Below are positions 34,361 to 41,208 of a stretch of DNA of 64,000 nucleotides, one piece after another. Both the position numbers and the translations under genes were made by a program. Under the pieces are notes generated by a model. That model was given only the letters and a program-made list of their open reading frames with translations, had not been told where the DNA came from and searched no databases. The DNA lies in contig NZ_MLQR01000043.1 in the NCBI RefSeq assembly GCF_001866005.1, positions 1 through 64,000 of the forward strand, written 5' to 3'. Source of the stretch: Anaerobacillus alkalilacustris. GTDB taxonomy: Bacteria; Bacillota; Bacilli; Bacillales; Anaerobacillaceae. Each line of letters opens with the position of its first letter. The first letter of the stretch is position 1.

Positions 34361-35311
34361 ATGATTTATACAGTTACCTTAAACACGGCTATTGATAAAA
34401 TAATAAAGATTAATGGTGTTCTCACACGAAAAATGAACAATAAAATTAGCGATGTTTCATTTGATATAGGAGGAAAAGCAACACATGTATCGGTTGTGTT
34501 ATCTAAATTAAATATTAACAACATCGCAACCGGGTTTGTAGGTGCAGAAAATGCCCTAACGCTTACCTCCCTTCTTAAAAATAAGGGAGTGACTTGTGAT
34601 TTTATATTACAAGAAAACTGTTCTACAAGAGAAAGTCTTGTAATATTGGATGATTCAGGATATGGGAGTTTTATGATTACGGAGCCAGGATTTAAGATTT
34701 TAGAAGAATCTCAATGTAAGTTGATTGAAAAACTTTCCAATCAAGTTACGAAAAATGATTATGTAGTATTTGCAGGAAGTCCACCTAGAGGATTTAATGT
34801 CGATCAGTATATCAACATTGTCAAAACGGTTACAGATAAAGGTGGAAAACTTATCATTGACGCAAGTGGGGATTACTTACGGGAAGCCATTAAACTCAAG
34901 CCCTACTTAATTAAACCAAATGAATTTGAATTTCAAGAGTTAGTAGGAAAGCCATTAAATACAATTGATGAGTTTATTCCAGAAATGAAAAAGTTGTTAA
35001 ACGATGGTATAGAGTTTGTTGTTGTTTCCTTAGGAAAAAAAGGTAGTTTAGTAGGAACGAAGCGATCATTTTACCGAGTAATCCCACCTGTTATTAAGGA
35101 GATTAATGATACAGGTTGTGGTGATGTTTTCGTAGGTGGATTAGTAGCGTCGCTTTATAAACAAACTTCAATTGAAGATATGTTAGAGTTTTCTACTGCG
35201 TTAAGTGCATCAAAAGCTTCGCAAAATGAGAGTTCATCATTTTGCTTAGAGCAAACAAAGCAATTAGAAGCGGAAGTGAAAATTGAGAAATTGGAGGCTT
35301 ATTCGATATGA
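34361..35311 (+). CDS. PfkB-family sugar-phosphate kinase (1-phosphofructokinase / tagatose-6-phosphate kinase type)
   Basis: This kinase of about 316 residues adds a second phosphate to a sugar phosphate delivered by the PTS. The N-terminus YTVTLNTAIDKIIKI and the C-terminal anion-hole/catalytic motif INDTGCGDVFVGGLVAS are those of the LacC/FruK branch, and KPNEFEFQELVG is present. The usual start YTVTLNPAID has NTAID here. ATG 34361 or GTG 34355 is the likely start; the latter has AGGA eight bases upstream. The aldolase gene begins inside its stop codon (ATGA), so the two are translationally coupled. Confidence 0.88.
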   Translation: MIYTVTLNTAIDKIIKINGVLTRKMNNKISDVSFDIGGKATHVSVVLSKLNINNIATGFVGAENALTLTSLLKNKGVTCDFILQENCSTRESLVILDDSGYGSFMITEPGFKILEESQCKLIEKLSNQVTKNDYVVFAGSPPRGFNVDQYINIVKTVTDKGGKLIIDASGDYLREAIKLKPYLIKPNEFEFQELVGKPLNTIDEFIPEMKKLLNDGIEFVVVSLGKKGSLVGTKRSFYRVIPPVIKEINDTGCGDVFVGGLVASLYKQTSIEDMLEFSTALSASKASQNESSSFCLEQTKQLEAEVKIEKLEAYSI

Positions 35312-35955
35312 TGTATTTGGATGAAAGAAAAGACTTATGTGAAGTGACTCAAATGATGTTTGATCGTTTTAATACAAATGCTGCTGGTGGGAACATTAGT
35401 GTTCGAGTCAGTGATGAACATTTTATCATGACTCCAACGTTAATGTCGCAAGCAAAGTTTTGTCGATTAAATCCTGAAGATATTTTGGTCATCGATAAAG
35501 ATGCAAATATTTTGGAAGGTAATGGGAAGGTTACACGAGAGGTAAATATGCACTTAGCTGCTTTTGAGACGATGCCTGATGCGGGTGCTGTTGTTCATGC
35601 TCACCCTAAGGAATCGATGGTCTTTGCATCATTAGGACTTCCACTTCCTAATTTATGTGAAGCAACTCAAAAATTAGGGGAAGTTAAAACATTAGATTTT
35701 GCTCCTGCAACAAGTCCGGAACTAGCTTATATTGTTCGAACCTATCTAGAAACGAGAGTTGGCGACATGCCAGTAGCGACTCTACTAAATCAACATGGTA
35801 TTGTAGTTATTGATAAAACGTTAAGAAAAGCCTATGATATGCTTGAGAGAATTGAATATAATGCTTACGTCAACATCCATGCAAAAATATTTGAAGTACT
35901 AGGTATATGTAAAGTGAATAAAAATAATAATTATTCTTATAATTTAGATGAATAG
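35308..35955 (+). CDS. Class II aldolase (fuculose/ribulose-phosphate aldolase family)
   Basis: This zinc-dependent aldolase/epimerase-family protein has 215 residues. Conserved features are NAAGGNISVRV near residue 22, REVNMHLAAFE, the zinc pair HAHP near 96-98, and the third His in NQHGIVV near 158. The family cleaves ketose 1-phosphates to dihydroxyacetone phosphate and an aldehyde, or epimerises pentulose 5-phosphates. Its coupling to a kinase suggests cleavage of a ketose bisphosphate or monophosphate made by the upstream enzymes. A strong terminator follows. Confidence 0.88.
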   Translation: MMYLDERKDLCEVTQMMFDRFNTNAAGGNISVRVSDEHFIMTPTLMSQAKFCRLNPEDILVIDKDANILEGNGKVTREVNMHLAAFETMPDAGAVVHAHPKESMVFASLGLPLPNLCEATQKLGEVKTLDFAPATSPELAYIVRTYLETRVGDMPVATLLNQHGIVVIDKTLRKAYDMLERIEYNAYVNIHAKIFEVLGICKVNKNNNYSYNLDE

Positions 35956-35960
35956 AAATT

Positions 35961-36003
35961 TACTAAAAGAAAACTTGGTTTAAGTGCCGAGTTTTCTTTT
36001 AGT
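35961..36003 (+). terminator. Terminator of the PTS-kinase-aldolase operon
   Basis: A 13-bp perfect stem (CTAAAAGAAAACT at 35963-35975 and its complement at 35990-36002) starts six bases after the aldolase stop. Confidence 0.85.
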
Positions 36004-36180
36004 AATAGTAGAAAAAACCTCGCGTTACACATGTTTTCCGTTAATGTAGAGAGGTAATGAAAAAAACCAATTCATTAGCAACCTAATTTCAGATAGTGTT
36101 TTAAATCCTTGTCCTAACCACAATTAATCTTGATTGTAAAATGTGATGTCCAGAAAATAAAAAATAATGCTCTTTCAAAA

Positions 36181-36275
36181 AGCGGACCTCAGTCCTTTAT
36201 CCCACTTCTACTGCCCCTAGAGCTTCGATAAGTTGTACTATCAATGAGTGGGGGATGAAGCCCCCCACTCATTGA
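36181..36275. repeat. Hairpin-rich block resembling an IS200/IS605-type end
   Basis: A strong palindrome at 36241-36275 (TCAATGAGTGGGGG…CCCCCCACTCATTGA) is preceded by GCCCCTAGAGC and TCCCACTTCTACTG. On the minus strand CTAGGGGCAGTAGAAGTGGG recalls AAGGGGCAGTAAGACCCCC before family C copy 1. Such GC-rich hairpins in AT-rich Bacillaceae DNA often mark ends of IS200/IS605 elements, but there is no tnpA or tnpB here. The rest of 36004-36307 shows nothing. Confidence 0.4.
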
Positions 36276-36307
36276 AGTTCACCTTCAAATACCTAAAACA
36301 CATGAGC

Positions 36308-36362
36308 AAGAAAAGCGCCTGGAGCTAGACAGTTTCCAAGTTAGAAAGTTATAAATTCTGAT
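36308..36362 (-). repeat. Family A repeat, minimal form, inverted
   Basis: Read on the minus strand it has the head (CAGAATTTATAACTTTC…GTCTAGCTCCAGGC) joined to GCGCTTTTCTT. It is the only copy in this orientation. The copy at 4355-4415 is the same short form. Confidence 0.75.
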
Positions 36363-36368
36363 TATATT

Positions 36369-36402
36369 AAAAAACCGCACTAATCTCAGTACGGTTTTTT
36401 AA
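36369..36402. terminator. Terminator downstream of the small membrane protein gene
   Basis: AAAAAACCG (36369-36377) pairs with CGGTTTTTT (36392-36400), with ACT/AGT continuing the stem. It serves the minus-strand gene. Confidence 0.8.
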
Positions 36403-36430
36403 CTCATGTATTTACCTGTATTTAAAACTA

Positions 36431-36640
36431 TTAAGATTCATGTGTGTTATTTTTAGTTCGAGTACGAGTAAGCTTACTATATCTTTTTGGAAAAGGTATA
36501 TTATGATAGTCCTTTTTTAATAGAAGAGCTAAAGAAAGAGCGACTATTGCCATTATAGCGTTTCTATTTATAAAGCTCAGTGTTAAAATAATTGCGCAAA
36601 TGATTACCATTCCGTACCAAATCCACTTATTTTTAATCAC
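36431..36640 (-). CDS. Small membrane protein of unknown function
   Basis: This 69-residue protein has two hydrophobic helices (about residues 9-25 and 29-41) and a basic, hydrophilic tail (KRYSKLTRTRTK). GAGGAGG lies nine bases before the GTG start, which strongly supports translation. I do not recognise the family. The positively charged tail suggests it lies in the cytoplasm. The gene has its own terminator. Confidence 0.68.
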   Translation of the reverse strand: MIKNKWIWYGMVIICAIILTLSFINRNAIMAIVALSLALLLKKDYHNIPFPKRYSKLTRTRTKNNTHES

Positions 36641-36672
36641 TTTTATTGTCCTCCTCTAATCCTTAATAGTTT

Positions 36673-36790
36673 AATGAATTTCATAATTTAATGTTCCCGT
36701 TATTAAAATGATTATCTAGTTACGCTGGAACTATCGTGACTAGATTGTGAATTATGAGTCTCAGTTTTGGTAATTATGAAATTCACTCAT
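36673..36790. repeat. Family B palindromic repeat, copy 3 (best preserved)
   Basis: It begins ATGAATTTCATAATTTAA and ends AATTATGAAATTCACTCAT, clear inverted ends. The centre holds TCTAGTTACG…CGTGACTAGA. The whole element can fold as one long stem. It is followed at once by family C copy 2. Confidence 0.8.
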
Positions 36791-36813
36791 TTATCTGAAT
36801 TTTTTTATGGTAA

Positions 36814-36882
36814 AAGACCCCCACCTCTAAGCGTAGCGTAGGTGGGATTTTCCGATGTTTCAGCTTGCTGTCACGAGTTCAC
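36814..36882. repeat. Family C repeat, copy 2
   Basis: This 69-bp unit is identical to 11726-11794 except for four bases near its right half. The CCCACCT/AGGTGGG hairpin is conserved. The remainder of 36883-37105 is AT-rich and uninformative. Confidence 0.8.
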
Positions 36883-37105
36883 TTTTATTTTATCGTATTC
36901 TATGGTTGAGAGAATTATGATTTATCACAATTTTTATTAATTGATTTATACATGAATTGGTTAAATCGGTACGAACTGCGGTCTTAGCTGGGAAATTTGA
37001 TAGTAAAAAAACACTTGACCTTTTAAGTTTAAAAATCATTCAATTTTAATTGAATTGATAATTAAAATATGCTTAAATTAATCCAATTTTACTAGAGGTG
37101 CACCA

Positions 37106-38217
37106 ATGAATTTACATACAAAAGTGCTTGTTACGTTACATTTCATAATGGTATTATTAGCGTTTATTTTTAATAATACTGAATATCAAATCTTAGCCAA
37201 TGTATTTATTCTATTGAAAGTAATACCAGGTTGGAGCTATTATAAAGAATTACGAAAACGTAAAACTAGAGAACTAGTTTTACAAACTCAGATAGATCAT
37301 TAAATGAAAATAATTATAAGTATAATAAAGAGGTTACTGTACTAAAAAATATGTATGATCATTTGCATGGGATTTGTTTTTCATATGATATTGAAAAGGA
37401 CAAATTATACATATCAAAAGGGGTAAATGAAATAAGTATCTTTACAGATACAGGTTAATGGAAAAGCCGAAATTATTGAAGCACTTTATTAGAAATATTG
37501 ATCAAGAAAAGGAAAAAGATATTGTAAATTTACTATTCACGGGAAAAAAAGGTAAAGTTGAAATAATTAATGGGATGATTGTGGATATAACAGATCAAAA
37601 GTTATTTGAAATGAAGTTAAAACAAATGGCTTATTATGATGAGCTAACAGATTTACCAAATCGTAAAATGATACAAAAACACTTAACAAAAATACTAGCA
37701 AGGTCGAAGCGGCACGATCATAGTTTTGTTGTCATGTTTATTGATTTAGATGGTTTTAAAAAAGTAAATGATACACTTGGACATGAATATGGTGATTTAT
37801 TACTAGTTGAAGTCGCTAAACGACTAAACAATACTGTAAGAGAATAAGATTTAACAGGTAGACTTGGTGGAGATGAATTTATTATTGTTTTTGAGGAGAC
37901 AAGCACCGAAGAGGTGGAAAAATAGCAGAGCCAATTTTAATTTCTATTTCAGAGCCTTTTTGTTTCCAAGAAAATGAGTCAAAAGTATCACCAAGCATAG
38001 GGATTAGTATATTCCCAAATGATGGTGAGAACATTGAACATTAATAAAAAATGCTGATAAAGCAATGTATCATGCGAAAAACAAAGGAAAAAATAATTTT
38101 CAATTTTATTCAATAGATTTAGAAGCGAGTAATGTAAGTAAGTTTCCGTTGTTCGATAAAATTATGAGTTCGGTTACACAATCTGAAATATTTAAAAATG
38201 TTAAAAATAAGTTTTAA
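37106..38217 (+). pseudogene. Membrane-PAS-GGDEF diguanylate cyclase, heavily decayed
   Basis: Pieces in order: two membrane helices and a basic stretch (37106-37303, GAGGTG before the ATG); a PAS sensor piece (about 37305-37455, NMYDHLHGICFSYDIEKD); the PAS end and start of GGDEF (37458-37847, IDLDGFKKVNDTLGHEYGD); the active-site loop RLGGDEFIIVF; and the C-terminal part (NADKAMYHAKNKGKNNFQFY). I count frameshifts near 37285, 37450, 37920 and 38043 and a nonsense TAA at 37845. The RxxD inhibitory-site spacing before GGDEF is kept. It would have made cyclic di-GMP; it cannot now. Confidence 0.85.
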
Positions 38218-38383
38218 TTGCTTAATATCTCAGTATTGGATAACGAAAAATTTGCAATACCATGATCTATCTGTTACACTTAGAGTAAATTATTATTGTT
38301 CGGTGCTAAGTAAAATAGAAGCATTTGATTTTTTCGCCTTTGGTATCTATTTATATTTAATTGGGCATTAATAGTAATAAAAA

Positions 38384-38397
38384 GTGGTTTAAACCAC
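38384..38397. promoter_or_regulatory. Perfect palindrome just upstream of the csp ribosome binding site
   Basis: GTGGTTTAAACCAC lies three bases before AGGAGG. In RNA it could form a hairpin next to the RBS, or in DNA be an operator. Cold-shock genes are often controlled by 5'-leader structure. Confidence 0.4.
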
Positions 38398-38413
38398 ACA
38401 GGAGGATACAAAC

Positions 38414-38614
38414 ATGCAACAAGGTACAGTAAAATGGTTTAATGCAGAAAAAGGTTTTGGTTTTATCGAAGTAGAAGGTGGAGATGATGTATTCGTACAT
38501 TTCTCAGCTATCCAAGGCGAAGGATTTAAATCTTTAGACGAAGGTCAAAAAGTAACTTTCGACACAGAGCAAGGTCAACGTGGTCTTCAAGCAGTAAATG
38601 TAAACAAAGCTTAA
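38414..38614 (+). CDS. Cold shock protein (CspB/CspD type)
   Basis: This single-stranded nucleic-acid-binding cold-shock protein has 66 residues, the standard length. It contains both RNP motifs: KGFGFIEV and DVFVHFSAI. It acts as an RNA chaperone and antiterminator in the cold or in stationary phase. A strong AGGAGG and a preceding palindrome sit in its leader, and a terminator follows. The CspB, C or D paralogue cannot be told apart by eye. Confidence 0.97.
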   Translation: MQQGTVKWFNAEKGFGFIEVEGGDDVFVHFSAIQGEGFKSLDEGQKVTFDTEQGQRGLQAVNVNKA

Positions 38615-38620
38615 TGATGA

Positions 38621-38650
38621 AAAAGGACTCTATCATAGAGTCCTTTTTTC
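38621..38650 (+). terminator. Terminator after csp
   Basis: AAAAGGACTCTAT pairs with ATAGAGTCCTTTT around a three- to four-base loop, then TT. Confidence 0.9.
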
Positions 38651-38734
38651 ACGTTTATAAATGTGAATAAAAGCAACTTTTAGGGAAGAAGAATTTATTG
38701 AAAACGAATTATACTAAGTAAATGAGGTTAGAAC

Positions 38735-40180
38735 ATGAGTGAAAGAAAATTTGATGATTATAATTTAAGTGATGAAATTAAAAGAGCACTTGTTGTATTA
38801 AAATATAACACACCGACTGAGGTCCAAAGTGTAGTAATACCAAAAGCATTGGAAAATCAAGACCTCGTAGTAAAATCGCATACAGGTAGCGGAAAGACTG
38901 CATCCTTCGGTATTCCTATTTGTGAAATGATTGAATGGGAAGAAAAAAAACCACAAGCATTAATTCTAACACCTACTCGTGAACTTGCCGCTCAAGTTCG
39001 AGAGGATATAACGAATATTGGTAGATTAAAACGAATTAAGGCTATGGCGATTTATGGGAAAGAACCGTTTACTAAACAAAAAGAGGAATTAAAACAAAAA
39101 ACGCATGTTGTCGTTGGAACACCTGGCCGTGTCATTGACCACATTGATAGAGGTACACTTAATTTAGAAAAAATCAAGTATCTTATTATCGATGAAGCAG
39201 ATGAAATGTTGAATATGGGCTTTATTGATGCAGTAGAATTGATTTTAAAGGAACTTCCAGCAAAAAGAGTAACGATGGTGTTTTCTGCAACTCTTCCTAA
39301 AGATGTGGAGAGCCTTTGTCATAAATATATGATAGATCCTATCCATATAGAAATTGCTTCTGCGAGAATTACGACAGATACAATCGACCATCATTTAATT
39401 GAAGTCAATGAAGACGAAAAGATTTCACTTCTTAAAGGCGTTACAGTCGTGGAAAACCCTGATAGCTGTATCGTTTTTTGTAATACAAAAGAACATGTTG
39501 ATACTGTATTTACCGAATTAGAAAAAGCGAATTATTCATGTGAAAGACTTCATGGAGGGTTAGAACAAGAAGATAGGTTTGAAGTGATGAATGGATTCAA
39601 ACTCGGCAATTTTCGTTATCTAATAGCAACGGATGTAGCTGCGAGAGGTATTGATATTGATAATGTGACCGTTGTAATAAACTATGATGTTCCAATGGAA
39701 AAAGAGAGCTATGTTCACCGAACTGGAAGAACGGGTCGGGCAGGTAAAAAAGGAAAAGCCATTACATTTATGACATCCTATGAAAGTAAATACGTGAAAG
39801 CGATTGAAAGATACATCGGCTTTACGATCCCGTCAATGGAAGCTCCGACGTATGAAGACGTGAAAAATGGAAAAGCTGCATTTGAAGAAAAAATCAGTGG
39901 TCGCCGAATTGTTAAAAATAATAAAACAGCACGAATCAACAAAGATATTATCAAACTCCATTTTAGTGGTGGGAAGAAGAAGAAACTCCGAGCTGTCGAT
40001 TTTGTTGGAACGATCGCAAAAATACCTGGTGTAACAGCAGAGGATATTGGAATTATTACGATCCAAGATACTTTAACTTATGTTGATATATTAAATGGGA
40101 AAGGTTCATTAGTCTTAGAAGCAATGGAAAATACAACAGTTAAAGGTAAGAAGTTAAAAGTAAGTAAGGCCCATAAGTAA
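38735..40180 (+). CDS. dbpA: DEAD-box RNA helicase DbpA (YxiN type)
   Basis: This ATP-dependent RNA helicase acts on 23S rRNA during assembly of the large ribosomal subunit. Its 481 residues carry motif I (SHTGSGKT), motif Ia (PTRELAAQV), motif II (DEAD in [10 protein letters not shown]), motif III (SAT), motif V ([10 protein letters not shown]) and motif VI ([13 protein letters not shown]). The C-terminal ~75 residues form the DbpA RNA-binding domain ([19 protein letters not shown], then [15 protein letters not shown]) that recognises hairpin 92. It stands alone between csp and a terminator. Confidence 0.94.
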   Translation: MSERKFDDYNLSDEIKRALVVLKYNTPTEVQSVVIPKALENQDLVVKSHTGSGKTASFGIPICEMIEWEEKKPQALILTPTRELAAQVREDITNIGRLKRIKAMAIYGKEPFTKQKEELKQKTHVVVGTPGRVIDHIDRGTLNLEKIKYLIIDEADEMLNMGFIDAVELILKELPAKRVTMVFSATLPKDVESLCHKYMIDPIHIEIASARITTDTIDHHLIEVNEDEKISLLKGVTVVENPDSCIVFCNTKEHVDTVFTELEKANYSCERLHGGLEQEDRFEVMNGFKLGNFRYLIATDVAARGIDIDNVTVVINYDVPMEKESYVHRTGRTGRAGKKGKAITFMTSYESKYVKAIERYIGFTIPSMEAPTYEDVKNGKAAFEEKISGRRIVKNNKTARINKDIIKLHFSGGKKKKLRAVDFVGTIAKIPGVTAEDIGIITIQDTLTYVDILNGKGSLVLEAMENTTVKGKKLKVSKAHK

Positions 40181-40216
40181 AGAAACGCAAAGCTAACTGT
40201 AATTAGCAAGTGGAAA

Positions 40217-40255
40217 AATAAGGACGACTATGCTGTCAGCATAGTCGTCCTTATT
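40217..40255 (+). terminator. Terminator after dbpA
   Basis: An 18-bp perfect stem, AATAAGGACGACTATGCT and its complement, has a three-base loop. Confidence 0.88.
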
Positions 40256-40262
40256 AACTTAA

Positions 40263-40415
40263 TCAGAATTTATAAATTTCTACCTTGGAAACTGTCTAGC
40301 TCCAGGCGCCATCGGCTCGACCACTTCAGACCTTCTCTTTCGGTCAAAAACCCGACCGCTACGAGCAGGTCTTCCAGTGTTTGTCGCCGATAGGCGGGCG
40401 CCTTGCGCTTTCTTA
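40263..40415 (+). repeat. Family A repeat, long subtype 2
   Basis: A near-exact copy of 22542-22694 with head, GC-rich hairpin body and tail. The tail ends at the base before the stop codon of the converging gene at 40416. Confidence 0.82.
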
Positions 40416-40877
40416 TTAAATACGTGAAAAGCCCTCTTCACCTAAATAGTGAGCAGCTTCTTTATATGTCGTAAATGTACCATCTAAAGTATCTTCTGCA
40501 TACACATTCCACATAGCCCCTTCTTTGAGTAAGGTAAGTGTAACAGTGTTGTCATTGATCCAAACCTCTTCTTCGGGTTCATTACTTGTTTCTGTTTCTT
40601 TAGGTATTAAAGATAGAATAGATTTTCTAATTGTAGAACGGAGAGCCTTTTCTGTAAAATCACGGATGTTTACCATTCCTTTATCGTTCGTTTGATAGCC
40701 TGTCATTTTGCCTGCATAAACAAAGCCGTTTCCATTAGGATGAAGATGAAAAACAACATTTTTTTGATCGTACGAACTGTTAGCGTAGTGGAAATTTACT
40801 CTTCCTAATGATACATTTTTTCTTTCCAATTCAGGAAATGATTCAATAATCTTTAATTTTTCTTCAAAAGTTAACAT
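40416..40877 (-). CDS. Conserved-looking cytoplasmic protein of unknown function
   Basis: This 153-residue protein has two parts. The N-terminal ~90 residues (MLTFEEKLKIIESFPELERK, HLHPNGNGFVYAGKM, FTEKALRSTIRKSI) are followed by an acidic linker. A C-terminal segment with alternating strands (VWINDNTVTLTLLKEGAMWN…YKEAAHYLGEEGF) resembles a small wrapped beta domain. GGAGG stands before the ATG. There is no signal peptide or membrane segment. It lies between dbpA and mrfA. I do not recognise the family with confidence. Confidence 0.72.
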   Translation of the reverse strand: MLTFEEKLKIIESFPELERKNVSLGRVNFHYANSSYDQKNVVFHLHPNGNGFVYAGKMTGYQTNDKGMVNIRDFTEKALRSTIRKSILSLIPKETETSNEPEEEVWINDNTVTLTLLKEGAMWNVYAEDTLDGTFTTYKEAAHYLGEEGFSRI

Positions 40878-41016
40878 ATTACCTCCAGTATAACGTCATC
40901 ATTTGATTTTATATCTTTAAAGTATAGTAATCAAGCATATGGTTATAATATTTTTCTACTATATGATTAGGATTATACGAAATGAATCATTTGTATCGTT
41001 AGGAGGTTTTGTATAG

Positions 41017-41100
41017 GTGAGGTTAGTATTGGAAATTTTATACCACTGTTTAGAAGCGGTAAGACCCTCACGTCATACTAAAAAAATTATTTATAGCTAA
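41017..41100 (+). CDS. Possible 27-residue small ORF upstream of mrfA
   Basis: GGAGG at 41002-41006 lies ten bases before GTG at 41017, which opens MRLVLEILYHCLEAVRPSRH followed by TKKIIYS. It ends about 50 bases before the mrfA promoter. It could be a small protein, a fragment or chance. The rest of the 40878-41208 gap holds only promoter signals. Confidence 0.3.
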   Translation: MRLVLEILYHCLEAVRPSRHTKKIIYS

Positions 41101-41150
41101 GTTTATCGTTTACAATAATAACATTGTGTAAGCAACAACCGCAAAACCCT

Positions 41151-41179
41151 TTGCAAAGCAAACGTATATTCTCTATAAT
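41151..41179 (+). promoter_or_regulatory. Sigma-A promoter of the mrfA-mrfB operon
   Basis: TTGCAA at 41151-41156 and a perfect TATAAT at 41174-41179 are 17 bases apart, about 30 bases upstream of the mrfA start codon. Confidence 0.65.
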
Positions 41180-41208
41180 TTGAGTATAATCCATGTAGAG
41201 GTGAATTG

